DNA of 64,000 bases, taken from Salinimicrobium sediminilitoris (GTDB lineage: Bacteria; Bacteroidota; Bacteroidia; Flavobacteriales; Flavobacteriaceae). The position numbers and the translations under genes were made by a program. Under the pieces are notes generated by a model. It had not been told where the DNA came from. It made no database searches and saw only the letters and a program-made list of their open reading frames with translations. Positions within the stretch are counted from its first letter, which is position 1; the number at the start of each line of letters is the position of its first letter. The stretch is taken from the NCBI RefSeq assembly GCF_020866905.1, contig NZ_JAIVCC010000017.1, positions 62,001 to 126,000 of the forward strand. The letters run 5' to 3'. Shown here in pieces: positions 45,745 to 54,377 of this stretch.

Positions 45745-46345
45745 GACTATAATATTTGATTTTGGAGATGTATTTCTCAACCTCGACAAACCGGCTACGG
45801 CGCGGGAATTAAAGAAGCTCGAGATTTCACATTTTTCAGAGGAAATGCTGCACCAGAATAAGCTTTATGAAAAAGGTTTGATCACCTCGGAAGAATTCAT
45901 ATCCGGCTATTGCGAATCTTTTCCGAAGTTAACTTCCGGTAATTTTAGGGATTCCTGGAATGCTATCCTTGTTGATTTTCCCGAACATCGCCTGAAGTTT
46001 CTTAAAAAACTAAAAGAGGAAAAATCCTACAAGCTTATTCTTCTTAGCAATACTAATCATATTCATATTGACTGGGTAAAAAAGAATGTTTCATTTTTTG
46101 AGGAGTTTAAAAATTGTTTTGATGCTTTTTACCTTTCCCAGGAAATCAACCTTCGCAAACCCGACTCCGAAATTTATGAGTATGTCCTGGAACAACACGA
46201 TCTAAAACCCGGGGAAACTCTTTTCATTGACGACACCCCCGAAAATACTGAAGCCGCTTCAAAGCTGGGAATTCACACCTGGAATATTGATCCCGTTCAA
46301 GAGGATGTCTCTGATCTTTTCACTATTAAAAGCGAATTGTTTTGA
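45737..46345 (+). CDS. HAD family phosphatase
   Basis: A 202-residue haloacid-dehalogenase-superfamily hydrolase. Motif I is IIFDFGDVFLNLD (here FDFGD, where the usual second Asp of DxD is Gly-Asp, as in the epoxide-hydrolase-like subgroup). Motif II is LILLSNTNHIH, the Lys of motif III is in INLRKPDSEIYEYVL, and motif IV is TLFIDDTPENTEAA. The ribD neighbourhood suggests the missing phosphatase step of riboflavin synthesis, but this is only a hint from position. It overlaps its neighbours by 8 and 4 bases. Confidence 0.88.
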   Translation: MIKTIIFDFGDVFLNLDKPATARELKKLEISHFSEEMLHQNKLYEKGLITSEEFISGYCESFPKLTSGNFRDSWNAILVDFPEHRLKFLKKLKEEKSYKLILLSNTNHIHIDWVKKNVSFFEEFKNCFDAFYLSQEINLRKPDSEIYEYVLEQHDLKPGETLFIDDTPENTEAASKLGIHTWNIDPVQEDVSDLFTIKSELF

Positions 46346-47220
46346 TCTACCTGCTGTTAAGCGTACTCTCTTCAAGTGTGATCTTTGTGATCTTTAAACT
46401 TTTTGAGCGCTTTAAGATCAATACGCTACAAGCCATTATTTTCAATTATTTTTTCGCATTCTCGGCAGGGATGCTGGTGGACAGGCAGGAGCTGGACCCT
46501 ATAAAAATTCTTTCAGAAGATTGGTTTTTAGGAACCTTTATTCTTGGGTTCATGTTTATCGCTGTCTTTTACCTGGCTGCCCTTACCACTCAAAAAAGCG
46601 GATTATCTGTGGTATCTGTCGCTACAAAAATGTCGGTCGCTATTCCGGTTTTCTTCGGGATAATTCTTTACAACGAAAGTACGGGTTGGATAAAGATCAT
46701 AGGAATTCTTCTCGCCCTTGTTGCCGTTTATTTAACCTCCATTAAAAAGAAAGAAGGAATAACGATTAGAAAGAGAAACTTGATCTTTCCGGTCCTGGTC
46801 TTCTTTGGTAGCGGCATTATTGACACCACGCTCAAGTTCCTGGAAACTTCTTATGTCGCCGAAGCCGATGTCGCCCTCTTTTCCTCCACTATTTTCGCCA
46901 TAGCGGGAATTATTGGAATTTTGATCCTACTTATTCAGGCAATAAGAGGGTCTCTTAAGTTGAGTTTCAAAAATGTAATTGGAGGCGTGGCTTTGGGTAT
47001 TCCGAATTTTGGTTCTATTTACTTTTTGGTCATGGCTTTGCGAACCGAAGGGCTGGAGAGTTCCACAATTTTCCCAATTAACAATGTGGCGATTGTTATG
47101 ATCTCGACTTTCCTCGGGATCCTTTTGTTCAGAGAAAAGATGTTGTCCAAAAATTGGGTAGGAATTCTACTCGCGATAACAAGTATTATTTTAATTGCAA
47201 CTTCTGAAGAATGGATGTAA
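46342..47220 (+). CDS. EamA/DMT family membrane transporter
   Basis: A 292-residue inner-membrane protein with about ten TM helices in two five-helix repeats, the DMT/EamA layout (VISVLSSSVIFVIFKLF-like start, KSGLSVVSVATKMSVAIPVF in repeat 1, SSTIFPINNVAIVMISTFLG in repeat 2). Such carriers move small metabolites; the cargo is unknown. The start is TTG at 46342, sharing TTGA with the HAD stop. Given ribD upstream, a flavin or precursor link can be imagined but has no sequence support. Confidence 0.88.
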   Translation: MIYLLLSVLSSSVIFVIFKLFERFKINTLQAIIFNYFFAFSAGMLVDRQELDPIKILSEDWFLGTFILGFMFIAVFYLAALTTQKSGLSVVSVATKMSVAIPVFFGIILYNESTGWIKIIGILLALVAVYLTSIKKKEGITIRKRNLIFPVLVFFGSGIIDTTLKFLETSYVAEADVALFSSTIFAIAGIIGILILLIQAIRGSLKLSFKNVIGGVALGIPNFGSIYFLVMALRTEGLESSTIFPINNVAIVMISTFLGILLFREKMLSKNWVGILLAITSIILIATSEEWM

Positions 47221-47828
47221 AAGACACCTATAAAACAATCATAAAACCTTCTGAAGAAGTATTATTCAAAGACAAGAACAGTAAATTCTTTGGTTACGCT
47301 TTTCCCATAACCACAGAAGAAGAGGCCAAGGAACATCTTGAAGACCTAAAGAAAAAACATCATGCTGCCCGGCATTGGTGCTATGCCTGGCAATTGGGGA
47401 AAAGCGATTTTCACTACAGAGCCAATGATGACGGGGAACCATCAAATTCGGCAGGAATGCCTATTTATGGGCAAATACAATCTTTTGAAGTAACTAACAT
47501 TCTAATAGTTGTGGTAAGATACTTTGGGGGAGTAAAATTGGGAGTTGGCGGCTTGATCAATGCTTACAAAACTGCTGCGCAAATGGCCCTGGAAGCTTCG
47601 AGGATCGTCACCAGGACAATTGATGTAAAGTTTGAGATCTCTTTTGATTATCCCGAAATGAACAAAGTGATGCGGGTGATCAAAGAGAATAATCTAAATG
47701 TTGTGGACCAAATCCTGGAATTGGATTGTAAGATCATAATCCTGGTTAGAAAAAATGAAGCCGAAAGAATCCACGATAAATTTGATGCTACCTATAAAGT
47801 GTCCATTAAAGAACTGGAAGATCAATAG
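47211..47828 (+). CDS. YigZ family (IMPACT-like) protein
   Basis: A 205-residue protein of the UPF0029/IMPACT family. The N-terminal domain has FKDKNSKFFGYAFPI, ARHWCYAWQLG and DDGEPSNSAGMPIYGQI, then VRYFGGVKLGVGGLINAYK. The C-terminal domain is ferredoxin-like (DYPEMNKVMRVIKENNLN). The eukaryotic homologue acts in translational control; the bacterial role is unclear. It overlaps EamA by 10 bases and its 3' end overlaps the convergent thioesterase by 7. Confidence 0.93.
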   Translation: MDVKDTYKTIIKPSEEVLFKDKNSKFFGYAFPITTEEEAKEHLEDLKKKHHAARHWCYAWQLGKSDFHYRANDDGEPSNSAGMPIYGQIQSFEVTNILIVVVRYFGGVKLGVGGLINAYKTAAQMALEASRIVTRTIDVKFEISFDYPEMNKVMRVIKENNLNVVDQILELDCKIIILVRKNEAERIHDKFDATYKVSIKELEDQ

Positions 47829-48220
47829 CCGAGTTTCTCGAGAACATATTGCGGACATTTAATAGGTTTACTCTTTTCCACATCCATAAATATTAAAGTA
47901 GTTTCGGCTGTGGTGAGCAGTTCTCCATGCTGATTGAAGATCTCGTATTCAAATGCTATGCGCACCCCGGGCTTCTGTTTTAACCGGGTCACGATTTTTA
48001 GCTCATCATCAAATTTCGCCGACTTTTTAAATTTTAAATTGAGCTCGTAAACAGGCAGCATCACCCCCTCTTCTTCCATTTTTCGGTAGGAAATTCCCAG
48101 GGCGTCCAGCCAGTCAATACGGGCTATCTCGAGATATTGAGCATAATTACCGTGATAGACTACTCCCATTTGATCTGTCTCTGCATATCTAACTTTAACA
48201 TAGGTGAAGTGGCTTTTCAT
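47822..48220 (-). CDS. Hotdog-fold acyl-CoA thioesterase (YbgC/4HBT type)
   Basis: A 132-residue thioesterase. The active-site block is KVRYAETDQMGVVYHGNYAQY, with the Asp and the following G-V-Y-H-x-x-Y arrangement of 4-hydroxybenzoyl-CoA thioesterase relatives. AFEYEIFNQHGELLTTAETTLIF is the long central strand pair. It likely hydrolyses short acyl-CoA. It is convergent with yigZ, with overlapping ends and no terminator, and divergent from dnaA. Confidence 0.92.
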   Translation of the reverse strand: MKSHFTYVKVRYAETDQMGVVYHGNYAQYLEIARIDWLDALGISYRKMEEEGVMLPVYELNLKFKKSAKFDDELKIVTRLKQKPGVRIAFEYEIFNQHGELLTTAETTLIFMDVEKSKPIKCPQYVLEKLGY

Positions 48221-48432
48221 GATTTTTTTAAGTGTTTATTTGAATCGGTTTTGTACTTTCACAGTGAACGAAGTATGCTAAAATTTTTGTTAAAATTCAA
48301 GTAGTTAAACGTTTTTTTTTCAGATAATTTGTTCACATATTTGTTGCTCTTAAAAACCCAAGGGGAAAGATATTTTCTCTTTTTCTTATGGAAGTCACAA
48401 CTAACAAACGTACTATAAATTTAGAATCCGGA

Positions 48433-49860
48433 ATGTCAGAAACTGCGCAATCAGTTTGGAATAACTGCCTAGCTTTCATAAAAGATAATATTACTCCACA
48501 GGCATACAAAACGTGGTTTGAACCTATACAGGCTGTTAAACTTTCAGATAGGGCTTTGAGCATTCAGGTACCTTCAAAATTCTTTTACGAGTGGCTTGAA
48601 GAGCACTATGTTAAACTTCTTAAAGTTTCGTTAAACAGAGTGCTTGGTGACCAGGCAAAACTGGTGTATGTTATAAGAATGGAAAATACCTACGGCAACA
48701 AACAACCTTTTACAGAAAAGATTCCCAGTACAAATCGTTCTAACGTTGCTTCCCAGGAAGTTGATGTGCCTATAAAGAATAAAAATCCGGAGTTGAAGAA
48801 CCCTTTTATTATTCCCGGTATCAGGAATGTAAAAATCGAATCACAACTCAATCCCAGTTATAATTTTGACAACTTTTTAGAAGGAGATTCCAACAGGCTT
48901 GCTAGATCTGCAGGACTGGCCGTGGCTAACAAGCCGGGAGAAACTTCTTTTAACCCTTTACTTATTTTTGGAGGTGTAGGTCTTGGAAAGACTCACCTGG
49001 CTCATTCTATTGGGATCGAAATCAAGGATAAGTATCCGGAAAAAACGGTTTTATATATTTCTGCAGAAAAATTTACACAACAGTATATTGAATCTGTAAA
49101 AAAGAATAATAGAAACGATTTCATCCATTTCTACCAGATCATTGATGTGCTAATTGTGGATGATATCCAGTTGCTTTCGGGGAAAGCCGGGACACAGGAT
49201 GTATTCTTCCATATTTTCAACCACCTGCACCAAAACCGAAAGCAGGTGATCCTCACCAGTGATAAGGCTCCGGTGGATATGCAGGATATTGAACAACGCC
49301 TGCTTTCCAGATTTAAATGGGGTCTTTCTGCCGAATTACAACATCCCGATAATGAAACCAGGGTTTCCATAATTAAAAGCAAACTTTACCGCGACGGAGT
49401 AGAGATGCCCGAGGAAATTGTTGAGTTCCTGGCCAACAATATAAAGACTAATATTCGTGAACTGGAAGGAGCTATAATTTCTTTGATCGCTCACTCTTCT
49501 TTCAACAAAAAAGATATTACTCTTGAACTGGCGAAAAAGATTGTAGACAATTACGTTAAGAACACCAAACGTGAGGTTTCCATAGATTACATTCAAAAAA
49601 TAGTGAGTGAATATTTCCAGATGGATGTGGAAACATTGCAGTCCAAAACCAGGAAAAGACATATTGTACAGGCACGCCAGTTAGCGATGTTCTTTGCCAA
49701 AAAGTTCACTAAAGCCTCGTTGGCGAGCATTGGATCCCAAATTGGAAAAAGAGATCACGCTACTGTACTCCACGCCTGCAAAACTGTAGACAATTTAGCT
49801 TCTACCGACAAGCAATTCCAGAAATTTGTTGAGGACATCAATAAGAAATTAACTCTATAG
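48433..49860 (+). CDS. dnaA: Chromosomal replication initiator DnaA
   Basis: Binds DnaA boxes and melts the origin in an ATP-dependent way. Domain I: SVWNNCLAFIKDNITPQAYKTWFEPI. Domain III AAA+: Walker A LLIFGGVGLGKTHLAHSIG, Walker B VLIVDDIQLLSGK, and sensor motifs in RLLSRFKWGLSAEL. Domain IV: the helix-turn-helix signature GSQIGKRDHATVLHACKTV. I chose the ATG at 48433 (MSETAQSVW), giving 475 residues; an upstream in-frame ATG at 48388 adds 15 residues unlike relatives. No cluster of DnaA boxes is seen nearby. Confidence 0.95.
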   Translation: MSETAQSVWNNCLAFIKDNITPQAYKTWFEPIQAVKLSDRALSIQVPSKFFYEWLEEHYVKLLKVSLNRVLGDQAKLVYVIRMENTYGNKQPFTEKIPSTNRSNVASQEVDVPIKNKNPELKNPFIIPGIRNVKIESQLNPSYNFDNFLEGDSNRLARSAGLAVANKPGETSFNPLLIFGGVGLGKTHLAHSIGIEIKDKYPEKTVLYISAEKFTQQYIESVKKNNRNDFIHFYQIIDVLIVDDIQLLSGKAGTQDVFFHIFNHLHQNRKQVILTSDKAPVDMQDIEQRLLSRFKWGLSAELQHPDNETRVSIIKSKLYRDGVEMPEEIVEFLANNIKTNIRELEGAIISLIAHSSFNKKDITLELAKKIVDNYVKNTKREVSIDYIQKIVSEYFQMDVETLQSKTRKRHIVQARQLAMFFAKKFTKASLASIGSQIGKRDHATVLHACKTVDNLASTDKQFQKFVEDINKKLTL

Positions 49861-49862
49861 GT

Positions 49863-50318
49863 ATGAAGACCCGGATCCTGATGGTGTGTCTTGGAAATAT
49901 CTGCAGGTCACCCCTAGCCGAAGGAATTCTTAAATCCAAGGTAGATCCACAACAGATTTTCGTCGATTCGGCAGGAACCAGTAACTATCATGTAGATGAT
50001 TGCCCCGACCCCAGATCTGTTTCGATCGCAAGAGAGAATAATCTGGATATTACCTCCCAACGCGGAAGGCAATTTTCAGCAGAAGATTTCGAGAATTTCG
50101 ACAGGATCTATGTAATGGACATGTCCAATTACCATGATGTAATTTCCCTGGCTGCCAATGAGGAGCACAAGGATAAAGTATCCCTGATTCTTAACGAAAT
50201 CTTCCCCGGTGAAAATGTAGAAGTCCCCGATCCTTACCACGGAGGCGACCATGGCTTTAAAAAAGTATACCAGATGCTGAATGAGGCCTGTGAAGTAATT
50301 GCAGAAAAACACAAATAG
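49863..50318 (+). CDS. Low-molecular-weight protein-tyrosine phosphatase
   Basis: A 151-residue phosphatase. The P-loop MVCLGNICRSPLAEG holds the catalytic Cys and Arg, and the general acid Asp is in VEVPDPYHGGDHGFKK. VDSAGTSNYHVDD is also typical. It may act on protein tyrosine or arginine phosphate; which one is not decidable from the motifs. It lies 2 bases after dnaA and 1 base before the methylase, suggesting a transcript with dnaA. Confidence 0.95.
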   Translation: MKTRILMVCLGNICRSPLAEGILKSKVDPQQIFVDSAGTSNYHVDDCPDPRSVSIARENNLDITSQRGRQFSAEDFENFDRIYVMDMSNYHDVISLAANEEHKDKVSLILNEIFPGENVEVPDPYHGGDHGFKKVYQMLNEACEVIAEKHK

Positions 50319-50319
50319 T

Positions 50320-51048
50320 TTGAGTTCACCTTTCTCCTATCCCGGAAAATTGTATTTGCTGCCCACCACCTTGGGAGACAATGACCCCCTGGAAGTTTTA
50401 CCGGCCACCGTACAAAAACAGGTAGAACGTATTAACATTTTTATTGCTGAAAACGAAAAAACCGCCCGCAGGGCAATAAAGAAGCTGGTGCCAACAAAGT
50501 CCCAGCCTTCTCTACAATTCTTCTTATTAAATAAACATACAGAACCTTCAGAGATTCCATCTTTTCTTGAAGCTTGCAAAGCAGGTACAGATGTGGGATT
50601 ACTTAGTGAAGCTGGTTGTCCCGGTGTTGCCGATCCAGGTGCCGAAGTCGTAAAAATTGCTCACAGAGAAGGAATACAGGTGATACCAATGGTTGGCCCC
50701 TCCTCTATTTTATTAGCTATGATGGCTTCGGGAATGAACGGGCAAAATTTCGCTTTCAACGGTTACCTGCCCATAGATAAAGCGGCGAGAAAAAGTGAGA
50801 TCAAAGCACTGGAAAAGACCTCTCATGAGAAAAATCAGGCCCAGTCTTTTATCGAGACCCCTTATAGGAATAACAAGATGCTGGAAGACCTGATACAGAT
50901 CCTGCACCCCGGCACCCGAATTTGTATAGCCTGCGATCTTACACTTAGCACAGAATACGTGGTGACCAAAACAGCTGCAGAATGGGGTAAAACAAAAGTG
51001 GACCTTCATAAAAGGCCCACTATCTTTATATTACAGAAGGACTATTAG
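50320..51048 (+). CDS. RsmI-like SAM-dependent methyltransferase (tetrapyrrole methylase fold)
   Basis: A 242-residue protein of the fold that includes RsmI, the 16S rRNA 2'-O-methyltransferase. Visible: KLYLLPTTLGDNDPLEVLP, DVGLLSEAGCPGVADPGAEVV, MVGPSSILLAMMASGMNGQ and FIETPYRNNKMLEDL. In place of the RsmI block with EDTR it has AENEKTARRAIKKL, so it is a divergent paralogue and rRNA C1402 need not be its target. I prefer the TTG at 50320, one base after the phosphatase stop; a TTG at 50299 is also in frame. The 3' end overlaps the next, convergent gene by 23 bases. Confidence 0.85.
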   Translation: MSSPFSYPGKLYLLPTTLGDNDPLEVLPATVQKQVERINIFIAENEKTARRAIKKLVPTKSQPSLQFFLLNKHTEPSEIPSFLEACKAGTDVGLLSEAGCPGVADPGAEVVKIAHREGIQVIPMVGPSSILLAMMASGMNGQNFAFNGYLPIDKAARKSEIKALEKTSHEKNQAQSFIETPYRNNKMLEDLIQILHPGTRICIACDLTLSTEYVVTKTAAEWGKTKVDLHKRPTIFILQKDY

Positions 51049-51700
51049 CCTTCGCTTTCCTGTCGGGAACGACAAAAGAAGTATCGAATCCTTCAAACTT
51101 TTTAAAGTAATGCTTTATTGAAGTGCCAAAACCATCACTAAAACTGTTGGTTCCATTACTTCTAAGGAATTTTTTGACATTTCCGGGGCCGGCAAGATGA
51201 GCTGCTGCCAGAATTCCCGATTCGGTTATTTTGATCCCGTTCACAACCTGGTCCTCAAAACGCTCAATATCTTTTCGAAGAATCCATTTATTACGGGAGG
51301 CATTTGCATAAAAAGCAGCTTCCTGAAGATCGGGAGAGTTTAGAAAAAGATTCGTGTCCTTTATCCCAATCAACTTTAAGGTCCCTCTACCAAACTGGTA
51401 CTTGCCCATGTAACCAAATTCATTGATGACCTTGTAGTCTCCACCAGATTCTTTAAATCCAAGAGCCTCTTTAAAGGCTACGTAAGACTTACCCAGTGCA
51501 GGGTAAAATCGAAGCTGTGGATCAAAAACAGTAGCATCTGGGGAATATGGTACTTCAAAAGTTAATTCCTCATTTACTGTTTTAAACTCTTCCAGCAAAG
51601 CAGTGTTAATATCCTGGGCTTTGTTAGTCGAAAAGCTGTAAAAGAATATTGAGGCTCCTACAACCGGTAATACTGAAAATTTTGCAACTTTCTTCTTCAT
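51026..51700 (-). CDS. Lysozyme-like/peptidoglycan-associated exported protein
   Basis: A 224-residue exported protein with a signal segment (KFSVLPVVGASIFFYSF, about 7-23). The block FKEALGFKESGGDYKVINEFG, followed by GKYQFGRGTLKLIG, resembles the lysozyme-like fold of lytic transglycosylases, with the Glu of KESGG as candidate catalytic residue. LAAAHLAGPGNVKKFL is also like a muramidase core. It has often been labelled as a peptidoglycan-binding or LysM protein, but no LysM repeat is visible. A TACATTTG box lies 51 bases upstream (51752-51759). Confidence 0.75.
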   Translation of the reverse strand: MKKKVAKFSVLPVVGASIFFYSFSTNKAQDINTALLEEFKTVNEELTFEVPYSPDATVFDPQLRFYPALGKSYVAFKEALGFKESGGDYKVINEFGYMGKYQFGRGTLKLIGIKDTNLFLNSPDLQEAAFYANASRNKWILRKDIERFEDQVVNGIKITESGILAAAHLAGPGNVKKFLRSNGTNSFSDGFGTSIKHYFKKFEGFDTSFVVPDRKAKANSPSVI

Positions 51701-51751
51701 CCTATTTGATTTAGCTTTAAAAAACCTTTAAGATTATTTCAAAACAGCCGA

Positions 51752-51759
51752 CAAATGTA
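51752..51759 (-). promoter_or_regulatory. Possible -7 box of the lysozyme-like gene
   Basis: On the minus strand TACATTTG, 51 bases before the ATG. A TTG lies 26 bases further upstream, longer than usual spacing. Confidence 0.3.
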
Positions 51760-51894
51760 AGGTTTTTTTTTAAAAATCTTATTACCAACATGTTAACCTA
51801 ATTCTTAAAGAAATTTTAAGATTGCACACATCATTGCATAGAACGTGCCAAGAATGAATTTAGTACTACCTATAATCCACTAGGAATTAATTAA

Positions 51895-52938
51895 TTACCT
51901 ATTGATCTTTTGCTCATTTATCCATTTTACATACGCCCGCTTGTTGGCGTTGTGCTGCGAGAGGGTTTTGGCAAATTTGTGGTAACCAAAATTCTCTACA
52001 TCTGCCACAAAATAAAAGTAATCGTGGTCTTCATGGTTTAGAACGGCGTCAATTGAAGAAATATCGGGCATAGTAATGGGCCCGGGAGGAAGCTCTTTGT
52101 ACTTATAAGTATTGTAAGGGGAATCCAAAGTAAGGTCTGCATACAATACCCGTTTAATGATTGTATCAAAATTCTGTAGCTTGTCCTTTAAAGCATAGAT
52201 CACAGTAGGATCTGCTTCCAGCTTCCAGCCTTTTTTTATTCTGTTCATGTAAACTCCCCCAACCTCTGGTCTTTCATCTACTTTCGCGGTCTCCTTCTGA
52301 ATGATGGAAGCAATTACTATAACTTCCTGCGGGGTGAGCCCCAATTCATTAGCCCTGGCAAGCCTTTTCTCTGTCCAAAAGCGATCATATTCAGTTTTCA
52401 TTCGCTCACGGAATTCTGTAGCAGAAGTGTTCCAGAAAAACTGATATTTATTCGGAACGTACATCGAGAGGGCATTCTTCTCCCCGAAACCATACTGGTT
52501 CAAAAAAGCCGAATCTTTCATGCTTTCAAGGAGCTGGGTACTATCGGCTTCAATTTGGGAAGCTACCCTACCCGCGAGATCCTCAAGCCTTTCCTGATTA
52601 TTGAAGGTGACCCATACTGGTTCATTAGTACTGCGAAGCGTATTAATGATCTCATTATTGTTCATCCCCTTTTTTAGGATGAACCTTCCGGCTTTAATAT
52701 TGTCAACATAACCTTTTTTTTGAGCCACAACATCAAATTCCCTTTCATTTTCAAGGTAAGGCTCCAGGATATTTCGTACTTCGGGATAAGTAGCACCGGT
52801 AGGAACATATACATCTACCGTTTCTTCAGAAAAAGCTGTGTTTGATGAAAAAATGACATCATAAATGTACCAGGAAAAACCTGCCAGTCCCAGAATGCCT
52901 AAAAGGGCGATTATTAATAAAATTTTCTTGATATACAT
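51895..52938 (-). CDS. mltG: Endolytic transglycosylase MltG
   Basis: A 347-residue inner-membrane enzyme that cuts nascent glycan strands and so sets peptidoglycan chain length. One N-terminal TM helix (about 6-27, ILLIIALLGILGLAGFSWYI) precedes the YceG domain. The catalytic Glu is in IVIASIIQKETAKVDERP; GVYMNRIKKGWKLEADPTVIY and SPYNTYKYKELPPGPITMP are signatures. The start is one base after the acetyltransferase stop. With dapF and the acetyltransferase it forms a dapF-GNAT-mltG cell-wall operon. Confidence 0.95.
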   Translation of the reverse strand: MYIKKILLIIALLGILGLAGFSWYIYDVIFSSNTAFSEETVDVYVPTGATYPEVRNILEPYLENEREFDVVAQKKGYVDNIKAGRFILKKGMNNNEIINTLRSTNEPVWVTFNNQERLEDLAGRVASQIEADSTQLLESMKDSAFLNQYGFGEKNALSMYVPNKYQFFWNTSATEFRERMKTEYDRFWTEKRLARANELGLTPQEVIVIASIIQKETAKVDERPEVGGVYMNRIKKGWKLEADPTVIYALKDKLQNFDTIIKRVLYADLTLDSPYNTYKYKELPPGPITMPDISSIDAVLNHEDHDYFYFVADVENFGYHKFAKTLSQHNANKRAYVKWINEQKINR

Positions 52939-52939
52939 T

Positions 52940-53461
52940 TTAATTGATCAATTGATACATGATTTCATCCTTATATTTTCCCTCCACCAAATTCCAATCC
53001 TTTTTTATTGCAGCTTTAAAAAATCCTGCCTTTTCAAACAGCAACTTACTCGAGACATTGTCGTCTCCCACATTTGCGTACACCTGGTGGAGGCCAAGAT
53101 GCTTAAAACAGTAGTTGCACAGCAGTTCCAGGGCCTCTTTACCATAACCTTTCTGGCGATTCATCCTGTTGATAATTACAATGCCCAAAGCAGCACGTTT
53201 ATTTTTGGGATCGAAGTCAAAGATGTCAATAAAACCTAAGGCCTCTCCTGCGATCTCACAAATAACCAGTCTCAGCTGTTTAATTTCATAAATATCCTTA
53301 TGAGAATTTTCAAGGTACTGCTTTAGAATAAAGCGGGAAAAAGGAACGCTGGTAGCACTAACCTCCCAAAGCTCCTCATTATTCTCCACTTCAAAAAGCA
53401 GGTCGAGATCTTCGGGTTCCAGGGCTCGTAAGAAGACCAGTTCTCCTTTTAAGGTTAACAT
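52940..53461 (-). CDS. GNAT family N-acetyltransferase (RimJ/RimL-like)
   Basis: A 173-residue transferase. The RimJ/L-like N-terminal block is LVFLRALEPEDLDLLFEVEN, the CoA loop NRQKGYGKEALELLCNYCF, and the end LHQVYANVGDDNVSSKLLFE with GF. The RimJ/L type acetylates protein N-termini or small amines; the substrate here is unknown. It is embedded between dapF (7-base overlap) and mltG (1-base gap), so it may work on the envelope, by context only. Confidence 0.92.
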   Translation of the reverse strand: MLTLKGELVFLRALEPEDLDLLFEVENNEELWEVSATSVPFSRFILKQYLENSHKDIYEIKQLRLVICEIAGEALGFIDIFDFDPKNKRAALGIVIINRMNRQKGYGKEALELLCNYCFKHLGLHQVYANVGDDNVSSKLLFEKAGFFKAAIKKDWNLVEGKYKDEIMYQLIN

Positions 53462-54243
53462 GCTATTTCTCCTTTAAAAACCTGCTTTGCAGGTCCTTTT
53501 AACCATATATTCCTGAATTCGTCACCCGAAGGTTCAAAGCTCACCTCAAGTTCACCTCCCGGAGTGTTCAAAGTAACCGAAGTAGAAGAGGTCCTGCCAG
53601 AAAAATAAGCAGCCAGAGCAACAGCTGTTACGCCGGTGCCACAAGAAAGAGTTTCATCTTCTACTCCTCTTTCATATGTTCTCACTTTAAAAGTATCTTT
53701 ATCTATAGGGGAAACGAAGTTTACATTTGTCCCCCCCCGTTCCATGTACTGTGGAGAATATCGCACTGCAGCACCTTCTTTTTTGACATCTTTTCCGGTT
53801 ACATCTTCAGAAAAAATGACATGATGTGGAGAACCGGTATTCAGAAAAAAGGCATTTTCAGATTCAGAAATCCCGTTTACATTTGTCATTTTCAAACTTA
53901 CCTTTTTATCCTCTATCACTGCTTCATGAAAACCATCTATGGCAGTAAAAGCTGCCCTGTCTGATATTATTCCAAGGAATTTTGCAAAAGCCACAAGACA
54001 CCTACCTCCATTGCCGCACATACTGCTTTCATTCCCATCTGCATTGAAATAGACCATTTTAAAGTCTTCTCCTGCATTGGCTGGTTTTTCCAAAAGAATA
54101 AGACCATCTGCTCCAATACCAAATCTCCTGTCACAAAGGAACCTGATAAAAGTGGTATCATTTTTGGATAAAAGCAAACTACGGTTATCTACCATAATGA
54201 AATCATTTCCCGTACCCTGATATTTAAAAAAGTTCAGCTTCAT
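53455..54243 (-). CDS. dapF: Diaminopimelate epimerase
   Basis: Converts LL- to meso-diaminopimelate for peptidoglycan and lysine. It uses two catalytic Cys, one in SSMCGNGGRCLVAFA and the other in LSCGTGVTAVALA; both are present. The N-terminal KYQGTGNDFIMVDNR and the duplicated beta-strand fold match the family. The 262-residue length is normal. A TATCTTTG box lies 18 bases upstream of the ATG. dapA, the pathway start, is at 28.4 kb. Confidence 0.97.
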   Translation of the reverse strand: MKLNFFKYQGTGNDFIMVDNRSLLLSKNDTTFIRFLCDRRFGIGADGLILLEKPANAGEDFKMVYFNADGNESSMCGNGGRCLVAFAKFLGIISDRAAFTAIDGFHEAVIEDKKVSLKMTNVNGISESENAFFLNTGSPHHVIFSEDVTGKDVKKEGAAVRYSPQYMERGGTNVNFVSPIDKDTFKVRTYERGVEDETLSCGTGVTAVALAAYFSGRTSSTSVTLNTPGGELEVSFEPSGDEFRNIWLKGPAKQVFKGEIAC

Positions 54244-54261
54244 CTGGCATTTTTAAGGGTT

Positions 54262-54269
54262 CAAAGATA
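54262..54269 (-). promoter_or_regulatory. -7 promoter box of the dapF operon
   Basis: On the minus strand TATCTTTG, 18 bases before the dapF ATG. No -33 TTG at usual spacing. Confidence 0.4.
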
Positions 54270-54377
54270 CAATAATATGTAAAAAACGGGAGCAGTTCGA
54301 TGAGAGTAATGCAGTGGAAGATACATACTAAAGTCTTAAATATTTTGTTCCACAATTAATAAAAACATACAAGAAAC

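Noticed and set aside
45737-47220. HAD phosphatase and EamA carrier as riboflavin-pathway members
   Set aside because: Only position next to ribD supports it. Nothing in either protein shows a flavin substrate, so I did not state it as a function.
48221-48432. Replication origin beside dnaA
   Set aside because: I found no cluster of TTATCCACA-like boxes or AT-rich repeats here; in Bacteroidota the origin is often not next to dnaA.
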